Source of the DNA: Alitta virens
Taxonomy: Eukaryota; Annelida; Polychaeta; Phyllodocida; Nereididae
NCBI GenBank assembly: GCA_932294295.1
Contig: OW028584.1
Coordinates: 21,793,638 to 21,857,637, forward strand
DNA: 64,000 bases
Direction of reading: 5' to 3'
The stretch's first letter is position 1. Each line of letters begins with the position of its first letter. The translations under genes and the position numbers were made by a program. Positions 13,001 through 25,500 of this stretch are shown here, piece after piece. The notes beneath the pieces are model-generated. The model made no database searches, was not told where the DNA came from, and saw only the letters and a program-made list of their open reading frames with translations.

Positions 13001-16000
13001 GATAGATAGATAGATAGACAGATAGATGGATAGATAGATGGATGGATAAATAGATAGATAGATAGATAGACAGATAGACAGACAGACAGGTAGATAGACA
13101 GATGGTAAGATAGATAGATGGTAAGATTGATAGAAAGATAGACAGACAGACAGACAGATAGACAATAGACAGATAGATGCCAATAACCTTGCATCTGGCA
13201 AAAATATCACGTATTGTGATTCAATAACTATTGGTCCTTGCAATTAGATTTTATTTGTTTATCTATTGTTATTATATTATTTTTTTGGATGACGTAATCT
13301 TCCAGATGGGGTTCATCACTCTTATGTCATGTAGCACCAGTGCAATTGTAGCGTTATGATCCTAGCACGAATTGGGGTGAAATAGCTTCGCGGCCAATGG
13401 TCAAAACGGCCAATGGAGTGCCAAATCGGCCATCAGTGATGCCATATCAGGATGAAAACGCCCTGGGGCCTATTTGACCAAGAAATTATCTCAAAGTAGA
13501 CTCTCGCTTGTGTAGACTGCATGGGGAAATAAACTGACTGATTTGTGGGATGAAAACTGACTGATTTGTGGGATAAAAACTGACTGATTTGTGGGATGAA
13601 ATAATTGGAATTTAGGGTGATGCTGCAAGAAGAGGAGGAGGAGGAGGAGGAGGAGGAGGAGGAGGAGGAGGAGGAGGAGGAGGAGGAGGAGGATACTGTT
13701 ACCTAGTACTTACGACTACCTTACGGTAAATTATCTTTAAAACACTAATAGGGCTATGCTACGGAACCTAAAATAATAAGTCTGTTATCTTTAAGGTACT
13801 GAAAAAAAAAGTATTGCAGACATGCCCTTGTCGAAATAAGACCAGAATTATTACTACATTCGTTTGGTTGTTATTATGTGGATTTTTCAATACTTCGAAA
13901 AGGCAGCTGGCCTTTCACATCACGTAATTTATGGTCTAATTTTATCATGATATGATCTTACAAAAACACTATAACGCCCCGAGTCATTACATGGGCAACA
14001 TGTTGCCTCGCACGAAACGTGTTGTCACCGATTTAAGTGACCGCACATTGTATTTGTCATGTTCGACATGATAATGCTATGTAATAATGCTACGTGACTC
14101 GTAATTTAGCAAGCTTAAGTTGTAGAAATATAGTTTGTTGGAAAAGGACGGTTTTGGCAGAAATTTTGTGTTTTGTGAAAATATTGACGTGACATTGCTG
14201 TAATGTGTAATGGAACCTAGAAAATGTAATTTGTTTATAATTGGATTTTGCAGCATTCTAATATCATTACACAGAATGGAATGCAGTGATAGAAAATGGG
14301 ATTACGATGTTAACTTTACAGCTATGTTTTATTAAATATACAATCCATATATGCTTGTTTACTAATAAAGAATAAAGATCAAGTAAATACGTGTAAATGG
14401 TTGACGTATTGAATTGACTGAATTTTGTAAAATTTCCACATATTTTAGATGAATCGAATCCCAATATATAAAAGTAAATGATAAACAAAGAACTAGATAA
14501 ATTGTAAACAGCTGAGCGAACAATTAATGAATATGTCTGAGATCGTAATTATGTAGTTTTGGTGTTTACAGTACTACTGACTTGCCTACAGATCCCGGAT
14601 CTTAGTATACTGGTTTAAATTAATAATATAATGTGCTTTTATTTTAGTCCATAATCGAACAGTATATTGCTATATATAAGATACCTTATATTTTACAATA
14701 CAATGAAAACATCGTTTATTGTTACATTTTTGCCCATACTAATGTTTACTTAAATACTAGGGTATTTTCTCCCATAATATTCATGAAAATAAATCCGGTG
14801 TTGATTTTTTTTTTCGTCTAAGTTCCTAACTGACTTCACCCCAATGATCGATCAGGGACCGGAAGTTGAGACTTTGATGAATTCTACGTTGGCCCAATCG
14901 AATTTAGCTGACTTCCGGAGCAGATATGTGATCTGGGTACAATAGAATTTAGGGAGTCGGTCTGTGTGCTGTCCTAGTTCTGTTGGGTTGGGTTTGTTTA
15001 TTTATTAAAATGCTCCTTAATTTAGGTTTGCAAATCAACGAATTACACATTGCCTTACACATTGTACTGCATTGTATAAGCATAAGGAAATCCAGGGGTC
15101 ACAAAACTTGTTTTCTCAAATTATTACTGCAGCAATCAATGTCCAATTCATTGGAGTAAAAAGAATTTATGATTTGATCTTCACACCTGTGTATAATGTA
15201 TATATATGTGCATGAGTGACACAGTTTAAAACACAGAATATACTATGGTGAGAAAACCCTGCCATAAATCGGTTTATTTTATTCTGTCTATCTAACTATC
15301 TATCTATTCCAGGCAGACTCTGTAGAGCTTCTGTACAAATCTCTCATATTATGAGTATTTTCAAGTAATTAAGACAGACAGACTTTCATAGATAGATAGA
15401 CAGAAGGTCCCAGGTGCACAGTAGCCCTGAGTGACTCACAAAAAAGAGGAAGTTGCCTACCTACTGAACCGGAAGAGGAACTCTCCTCTCTTAGGGGTGA
15501 GGAAATTAGGGTTCAGCGCCCTCTATACAAGCAGACTATGTTGGGACGATATTAAGGGAGTTAGGGAAGCAGCGAAAGTAGGTCAATGGCTGCAACTTCC
15601 GGTTGTAACACTCGCAAGGTCACCTGGTGATGAAAGCAATAGTCGTCTATAAATAGGCTGAGCGTGTAGTCAAAAGAGACAAGCATGTGTACTATGAGAT
15701 GTTGAAAATAAAATCTATGTTGGGCATTTTTAGTGTTGTTCAAAGTGTTTTTCTAAAATTTGGATGATTGTCCTGTTTTGTATATGTTTTGGTAGGAATT
15801 TACTTTATTTTTGCTGATTTAATGAAAAATCTAAAAGTCTCGCTAAAACTTTGTAATATTATATATGGGTCTGTTGTGAAATGTTGGTTAAGAACCAAAT
15901 TTTCGTTTCCAGCGTGCTCGATATCAACTGGTCTGACTATATATAGTGCGTTAGCAATATAAGCTTTAAGATCTTAGTCAAATATGCGATTAAAATACCT

Positions 16001-16520
16001 TTCATTGTTATACTTCTTTTGTGTATTGTGAACTGGTATTCACATATCGTGCAAGAAATTTGGAGATGTTCAGGGACATGTATAATTAAGTTGAAAGGGC
16101 CGATTATTTTGCAATAGAATCTCATTGTGAAAAAGGGCGAGCTGATAGTTTCATTCTTTTCTTACGATAACAAATAGTGGAAGGATTCCAAATATTTGCT
16201 CACATATATTATACACGCTGCTAATCCTGCACTGTATGAGGCTTCAACTTAGCTAATGTTTATTTGCAGGCAGGTCACGTGTGTGGAGATGACCTTGACC
16301 TCTTGGAAGGTCAACCTACTGGGGCCATCCGGGTGTCTTTTGGCTACATGTCCACCCTTCAAGACGTTGTCAGCCTCATCAATTTCATTGAAGAATGTTT
16401 CATAGAAGGTCCAATGGAGGTATAGCTATATCTATCTATCTATCTATGTATCTATCTATGTATCTATGTATCTATCTATCTATCTATCTATCTATGTATC
16501 TATCTATGTATCTATCTATA

Positions 16521-16571
<51 letters not shown>

Positions 16572-19500
16572 GTATCTATCTATTTATCTATAAAACCAGT
16601 TCAACTTTCGCTAACGGAACCAAGGAACAACTACCAACAACCAAACTTGGCTAAAAATAGTATCAATAGTTAACTCTATTTAACCTGCAAATTAGCAGAA
16701 ACACTGTCAATATCCGTTTAATCATATACATTTCTTGTCATATTCCTTATTAACATGCGTTGCAATTAAAATGCCAGACATTAATTTTGACTTAGAATTT
16801 AATAAGTTAATGTAAGCATGTCTCTGCTATGGCTTCATTGGACAACTATAGCTCTAGAGGTCATTTGGTGTGGTATTGATAATGAGGTGGATACAATTAT
16901 TGTGTTAGGCATAATTCTGAAATAGCATCTCTTAAATTCGTATCACAGTTTTGGAACTAAATGAACCATTAAAGTTTATGTAATCTTGATGTCGATCCAG
17001 CGCAATTAGCTTAAAATTGAGGTTGTCTAAAGTCTCTTAATTGTGAAGTTCCGCTGTACCGGGTCAAATATAACAAGAGCTTGATAACTGCTAGCTTCTA
17101 CTGGGAGTGGAAATGAGATTGACTGATTCATGCTTTGTGTTTACATCTGAAGGTCAAATGCTGCGAAAGTGTCATGAGGGATGATGCAACATTCAAGGGC
17201 ATTCTGCTTAAGGTAAACAAGGCTGCTGCTGAAGCGGAGAATGAGGATGCAAAAATCCACATCACTCCTGATGAAGGTGGAATTACACAGGCAGAAAATG
17301 AGGACAAAAAATTACAAACTCAAGGTAATGTTTTAACTTTTAAGTGCTTTTTCCATTTGCCCTGTTGTGATGCTATCAGCGATCTGGTAGCCTTTTGGTT
17401 GTACTTTGAAGTTGAATGTGCATCTATTTAAAAGTATATTAGATTGGTTTCATATTGTCATGAAAACATTTCAGACATTCGCATACATTTTTAATAATAT
17501 TTGATCTTCACCCATCACTAAGGGTGAAGTCCTTTGTATTTGATAGTCTGTGTGCACTTTTTTTTTTGACAGAGTGAGATGCTTGACCGAACTTGGTCAG
17601 ATTGTACCTTGGCCCTTGGGGTAACACAAACACTTTGACCCAACATGGGTGACCTTGACCCATTTCTCAAGGTCGCAGGTCACATTTAACTCAAATTTCA
17701 AAAATTTACAATTGCAATAACTCAATCACTAAAAAGAGCTACTGACTTGTGCTTCACATAAGTTTGTAGGTACTAAAGGGTCTTCAATTCCCGCTCATCA
17801 ATTGACACCCAAAAAAGGGTTAAAAAAGGGGGTAAAGGGATGAACTAGCTCAGGGTCAATAATCGAGTATTACTCTAAATGTGAAGAGCCAGAAGTTGCC
17901 AAACTTAGTTGAGCATAGATTTAAATTGTGTTATGACCGATCTAGTGCAGCTGCACTTTTGACTAAACATCAAGGTCACATACATTAGATTATAATATAA
18001 GCTCTTTCAGTGCATTCATGAAGGTATTTTTGTAACAAAGTAACATTACATGATAACTCAATGCAATAACACATTACTTAACAAAGTAACTGAAGACTAA
18101 AACTGGATGAAGACCTGTAACTGTTTCAGTAACAGTTACTGTTGACTCGTCATATTTTTGTTTTATTATTCTGTACTGTAAATGTTTATAAGAATGTTAG
18201 TGTATTTTGTATCCATATACTATTAGTATCATTAATTGTTCTCAAAATTTTACAGATGAATTAGATCTTGAAACCATATACGTAGATTTGTTACCAGTTC
18301 AGTTAGTGCTACTGCCAAAGGTTTTCAATGGGAGTGAATTTTACACATTTTATCATTACTTGTATATTTTTGCCGATCCATGCAGATAAAGTCAGCTTAA
18401 AGAGGCTAGCCACCTTTAAATTGAACTTGATGACCTGACATAACTTGTGGTTCATGTTCTTTCATGATGTAATGGAATTTGTCTCTTGGAACAGGAAGCA
18501 GAGGTCAAGGTCAGGGGTCGTGGAAGGTCATGACAGCTGCTGAAAGCGAGTCACTAGTGAGTCGACTCACGTTCTCAGCTGGAGTCCCTAATCGTATGAC
18601 GAGTCCCCATCATGCGGAGAACACCACCTCCGAACCTCAATTGCATTCTTCGACAAGTGCTGCGAACAGCAAATTGAATTCTCATTATCCGGCATCGAGT
18701 AAGGGGTCACTGAGCGAAAGCTTGACGCAGGCTTCAAGGTCAACTGAAAACACCCACAAGGTCAACCCAGAAGAGAAAAGGACTGTCCTCCGAGACATCT
18801 TCTTGTACCCGGTCAAATCTTGCGGAGCACTCAGGGTAAGTTGTTTTAAGATATCACAAGCTATTCACTTTAGATGAATTCAAACTTTAGGCTTCAAATC
18901 AGTTGTAACTATGGGGTTCTGCTGTACATGCGATAGCTGTGCATGCGACAACAAACCAGTATTTTTGAGAAATTACATAAATTTCCTTTAGAAACCACTT
19001 TCAGATGATACTATGACCAGTGGGAGGATGATAATAGGTGGTGTAGCTTAAGTCTAGACTGACCATTTATTGTAAGGTATACTTACTGCATGTGGTAAAT
19101 CTCAACTTGGTGACGTGTACCCGAGATGCTAAACTTGATACTTCTAAGACAAAACAATGGCACCAATGGCAGTTATTGGTTATACGAAGCCTTTATAGCT
19201 ACTCTTCAGCTGTTTTACCACCAGAGGTGACTGAGATCTTAGCAGATACACTCTCTGGTTCCCTGAGTGAAAAAACCCTCAGGTTGGGTCTGGCGAATTC
19301 TGTGATCTGATTGGTGGATATCTAGCATCCACATATTGTGACGTCACCTTCCGATTCACACCCGACCTGTCTCCTTACTTGAGATGGGAACGAGTCAGCA
19401 GATAAGTGTTGTTTGATGCCCTCATATATTATTTGACGTCATCCATGAAACCACGAGCACTTGATTTTATATATGCGCCCAAGCCACAGGTTGTCTGATA

Positions 19501-22500
19501 TATTGTATCATGCATACAGTTAGTTTCATTAAAAACCACCCATCAAATTGAAACGAGACAAAGCTGTAATGGCTGGCTTCTCAAAACTGGATCTAAAAGT
19601 ACATATTTATTTATCTGGTGATAGATGTAAGCCCATTATTAGCCATAGAAGTGGATAGAAGCAACTGGTTTTAGCGTGTTTAGACCACAGCCAGGTACAG
19701 GTCACTACAGACAGCTAGAGTCTACCGTATTTTATGAAACTAACTGTGTCTATTGAGCTGATACTAATATAAATTCGAGTGCTCGTGCATGTAAAAAGAG
19801 TTGACATCATCCTATTGTCTTTTTTCTAGCCATTGAGACTACACTTGGTCTGTATGCTGGCTTTTTTCTACATTGTCATTAAACTTTAAGAGACCCAGCA
19901 AAGTGGTCTCAAAATCTAGATAGTCCTATTTCGGATTGTCAAGTGTAGCCTAGTGATTAAGCCAGGCTATCATGTGTCACACAGTCAGTTCTGCTGAAGA
20001 TAATCCTGGCCAGGTACTGTCAATGAGCTGCTACCTCTCAGCAGTATGTCGGTCGCATGACATGTTAATTGGTCGTGCCTTATACCCAGTGTCTATGCTG
20101 AGACAAGTGAAAGATCCCACCCTTGGGGGTAATTGTGTAAAATTATGTATACTTATCAAATCATCATAACATCTGCTTCTAGCAGCTGGTCCTCTGAGCT
20201 GACCAAGCTTCAGGACATTAGAACTGAGACATTACAAAACAACATGGCAGCACTGTTGGGTAGGTAGGAAGACCTACATAGTGCCGAAGCATCAGTCTCA
20301 AGCAAGATGTTGCAAGACACCATCTTCCTCTTATGCCAGTGACTATGTATAAGACATCCTAGAATGTGGAGCTGAGTGCAAGAAACAGGCTTTCTTAGCA
20401 AGGGAGTAAGGCAGGGAGATGTGATCTCACCAAGTGACTTCTATCCAATTATCCTGAGAAGTACAGGTCCCCCAAGATTCTGTTGCCATGGTGACAAGAG
20501 TGGCTAAATTTAGAACACAATCTGCACAGACAGACCAAAGGTGACAAACCTGGGAATGGTGTGACCTGTTACATATTAAAGGTGTCTTAGGTGCTAACTT
20601 AAGTGTACTGCAAGATATACGGTGTTTTTATATATTTTTATTTTTTCGGCAAGAATTTTCTGATTTTTTTATATTTTACATAGCTAATATGCGGCATCCA
20701 ACAAAAAATGTTCCTAATTGCTATCAAATCGTGTCACTTTTTAAAACAATTTTGTAACATTGGATATTGTGCTCATTTATTTATCGACCTGGAAGTTGTC
20801 ACCACCAAAAGAATTGGCAGTCTGTCATATGAATGAGCTCATTCATTCAGTGAATTTCTCACGGACAACAAATTTCACAGGTTTTTTGGACAGCCATTTC
20901 AGGGTTCACCAAGTCTGGATCAACCTCTCCGAAGACTGCATTGTGAGAAATGTGTTTAAATAGACTTATTTTGATATTTGTCAGTGCCACCCAATAATAA
21001 GTTACAATTGTGAAATTTGCTGTCCGCGCGAAATGCACTGACAGCAAGTGTTCACACTTCTTTAGGATACTTTATCTTTGAAGATGATAAAGTTATTTTA
21101 TAGAATACAACATAATATTTTTATGTGCTAAATTGAAAAAAAAATTTCTGATAGAAAAGTGACCTTGTCATCTTGAAATGTATATCTCACATGGAATCCA
21201 CTCATTTTGAAAACAATTTGCCTTTTTTTTTTTCTGCAGAACTAAATACATAAGACCGGAAGCCATCTATTGTTGAACCAACACACTAAATCCGCCTAGT
21301 GTTAGTGGCGACCAAAAACACTAGACACTATTATATTCTATATCACATAAAAGTAGACAATTTACAAGTTGCTTTTTTTTTGTGTATAAATCAAACTGAC
21401 TGCCCAATTCCAATTTGGAGTTACCTGAATGTACAAGTGCAAAAGATCAGGTGTTAATTTATTTGTAATTCAGCATTATCTCAGGCAGGGATAACATAAA
21501 GCATTGGATGTCAATTAATGCAATTCAAGTGTTTTATTGACCATAAATATTACAAGAAATAATTTGACTATTCATAATTGCAACAAAATAGCCATGGTGA
21601 CCTGATAGGCCTATATATATTACATGATTAGGCCTATATATCCTTTTTATCATGATTTTATTTGACATTATCAAATGGGTTTTTCCACAAGTATATTATC
21701 AATTTATAAAAAAAAGTTCAAATTATGATTAGCCTATACTTTAGTGCAAAATGTATCAAAAGCAATTTAATCTAGTTTAATAATTTGAGCGGGACACATA
21801 ATTATTTATTTGGTGACATTTTGGTCCAATATCAGCTGAAACCACCCGAATAAAATTCATAAAACAGGGAAAAAAGTGTCGCCTTATAATATATATTGAA
21901 AAATGCCGACAACCTCGACTTTTTTTGGTATGGCAATCTAAACTGGGGGGGGGGGGGGATGTCTTTTCTTTTCTTTTTTTTAATCAATATTGAATATACA
22001 TACTACTGTGTGGCCCCAAAGGCAAAATGTATATATTACTTCTGCCCCTTCCAAAGTGTCAATTTGGTGAATTATTGGGGGTTTTTTTTTTTAATGCAAT
22101 CCATATCTGTAAATGCATGGGGTTGTTGCCATTCTCACTTTGGTTTGTACCTGCATCGCTCATCACTACAATCAAGCCATTTTGGCTGTAGCCGTTTTGG
22201 TGTCTTGGCTAGATTCAAATTTTGCACAATGTTAGCTCAGACCACTTTATTAAAGATTTTCTTTTGAAGAATGCTTGTTGTAATATAAAATAAAATCCAG
22301 TTTGAAAGAAAAATTGCACTTTGTCAATTATTTACAATGCATAAGATACAGATCGAGGCATAGTATTTCAAAAATGGTTATAAATATATTTTACACTTTC
22401 ATGTTTTGTGGGCTAAATAAAATGTCTGATCATAGTATCAAATGTATATCAAGGCTGTGAAGTACAAACATTTTTACAACTTATTTCAGTCACTTTGCTT

Positions 22501-25500
22501 CTGAACCATTCTGTAACCAATTCCTTTCCTCACTGGACGACCCCTTTCCCTTTAGGTGAAGTACTTGTTTTTCTTTCTTTTTTTCTAATTAGTTGCCATG
22601 GAAACGGAATGATGATGGTCTGCTTGGACAATTTGATTAATGGCCAGTCTTGGGAACTTTGTCAGTCGGTTGTAGTTTTTGTGCCTCATTTGATCTCCCT
22701 ATTGATTCAATGCTAAGGCAAAAGGTCATGTGGGAACAAGATTACAGGTTGTCAGCTAATGACAACAGAACCCTTTTTGAGCGCCGTATAGGCCATTATT
22801 ACGTTGAGTATATAAATGGGGATTTATGCATAGTCACTGTTCTTGTAATGGAATTACAGTCAAGTTAAGATAAAAAAAGATAGACCATTTTCAGTAACAT
22901 TTTCTGAGAAGCATGGTGCTCTTTGTTGACTCCGTAGCTGGAGAGTCAACACGTTGCTCTGACGTCATCAATTATTGTGGCAGTTCCGGACAGGCTTTAT
23001 CAACTGCTTTTGATTGGCTGAAAGAGATCTGTTAGTGATGGGGATTGGAAGGTCATACGTTTGCCTCCTAGTGGGGTACTATTTTTGGATCTAAGACTAG
23101 GAATAAGCACCTACTATAAAAAGACCATCAATGTTTTTTTTTGGGAATTGTTTTCCTTCAAAATAGTGGCCAGTGGTCAGGCGGTCAAGGTAGTGATCTA
23201 TTTCTTCGAAGTCATGGGTTTGAATCCCGGCCTGGGCGCTACAGTTTGTCCTTTACATGTTGTATATGATGCGGATGGTTGTATGGACAAATTTGGCTAC
23301 CATACATATCGCTGCTCTATTTGCTGATTCCCTTAAATGTCAGTATTTTCTATAGGGATGGTCCAATCGTCCACGATTGCAAATTGATAATTAATTACTA
23401 TCCATGAAAAACCCTAATTGGACTAGCTAATGCTGCTGACACGCTCCAACAAAATTCGAACATTTAAAAAATTAAATTATTGCATAAATTAATTAAATAT
23501 GAAATAAAAACTTCAGAAAGTCAGTGGCGTCTAGTACAATTGAACATTCAACATTTGACACATCCCAATGTTTGAGACCAGTAAGTTTCCCTGATAGAAC
23601 TTTAAAAAACGCTATCTGTTAATTTCATAAAATGGTGTCAATGGCTTCCTTTGAATTTCATAAGTTTCCGTCATTGCAAATCTATGGTTAGCACTTGAAT
23701 TGCTAACACAGTGGATATATAGATATGAACACCAACTTGGCATGAAACTGTATTCCTCAACCAGTTTAGTTTTAAAGCTAGCGCATCAGGAAAATGTATA
23801 GTAATGCCTCAGAGACACCTTTTGAAGTACCCCTAACACCTTCCTTTGAGCCGCCATGTTCTCCGAGGGCTGGACCAGATTGACCAACTGAATTGGACCA
23901 ATTTGGCAGGAATAATTCCATTTAGATGAGTGTGGACAGGACCGGTTGGCCAGCCGGTACTAGGAGTGCATTCCATTGGTCCGCTTTTGGAAGGTTCGAC
24001 AATATTTTATAACACAACAACCGTATTGACAAAAATAGCTGGGGATGTGCTACTGCCTCATATGTCTATGTACTTTAATATATTATATATTTATTCAGCT
24101 ATCACATCTCTAACAACTGAATATTTTTAGGAACAAGGTCTCATTCTGAACTTTGAGATTTGGTATTTTATACTTTCTGATGTCCAGTGACACAATGCCA
24201 TCGCAAATAAACACTAATATTACCACCATGTTCCTGCTACTACTTAAGCTGCATGTGCTACCATGTCTGCATTCCACATAACCAAATGTTTGGTTTATGA
24301 TTGTTCAAATATCATCACTTCTGAATTCTATACAAACCAAATGTTTGGTTTACAGGATGCAGCCTAAAAACTTGCACTAGGCATCCCCTCTTTCAGGATA
24401 GCTCTAGGTTACTCAAATGCTTATGAACTCTTTTAAAGTTTTGCCGCATTTAGTTAGGGTTAAAGGCAATTGGTCATTGTGATATTTTTTATCTTATAAT
24501 GTCAGACAATATCAGTATCTGAATTATTGAGAGGGTTCATGCTGCAGGGCTTGTTCTGAGTGACACACATCACAGAAGTCAAATTTCGGTCTGCTTTGCA
24601 TGGTGTCTCTAGATTTCCTAGTTTCTGCACCTCTGAAGCCACAAAAAATATAATATTTGCACAGAATCCTCCTTCAATGTTTTATTGTATGTGCATATAT
24701 ATATAGTGTATTTTCATGGTATTAGATAATAAGAAGTTGGTTCCAGTTTTGCTTCAGCAAGGTCATGAATTTAAAATGGAGTAATATAATGGCATTCCAG
24801 AGGGACTTTTTGAATCTACAACTAATCTGGAAATAATCACTTGATTTTCAGGAGGATTGGCCAGTTAATTTAACAGAAGAGACAGAAAATTGACCAAAAC
24901 CCAAAATGGCACTTTCCGCCTTAAAAATTAATCTATTTGCCCTATTTTTGGTGGCAAAGGTCAAGAAAGGTGTATGTAAGACATCTGTATGATCAGTGAT
25001 ATAATCTAATGCTTGTATTTTATTACTTTTGTGTGTATAATTGCAATTGCATGCGATAACAATAGAGGTAGCAGTAGCTGCTGGTGCAAGTTTTTATGCT
25101 GCATCCTGTACAATTGTTCGGAAATCATCACTACTGAATTCTACTTAACTATACATTTGGTTTTGAATTGTTCAGAAATCATATCATAGGCTATAGCAAA
25201 TTTGCTTACTCAATAATATCAAAGCTTCTTTTCATCACAATCATGTCGGATGACACGTAAACCGGAAGTAGTGACACTTGCAATGTATTTTTATTGCTGA
25301 CACTGCTGAAACTTTCAGGAAGTACTTGGAGCCAAGCTGAGATCCACAATCTGTAGTATTATGGAGCATAAAGCAGTGTTGCCCTACTACTTCAGAAGGA
25401 ATAAGATGGGAATTACTGATGCTGGAGAATAGGCTACTCTCTACATTCTCTATCCAATGGGCCACTCCTATCCTGAGATATGTCAAACTGCACAATCTCT

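Larger units (their letters stand above)
10937..16269. other. 5.3 kb MOCOS intron
   Basis: Between the GCFC exon and the next exon. It holds a GATA/GACA microsatellite (12912-13180), a (GGA)n run (13629-13693), tandem 'AACTGACTGATTTGTGGGAT' (about 13530-13600), a SINE-like fragment near 12385-12450 and a possible solo LTR near 15470-15760. The long minus-strand open frames over the GATA repeat are artefacts. Confidence 0.7.

Noticed and set aside
12809..13243. Long minus-strand open frames rich in Y, L, S, I
   Set aside because: They are translations of the GATA/GACA microsatellite; the same applies to 16395-16673 and 29724-30092.
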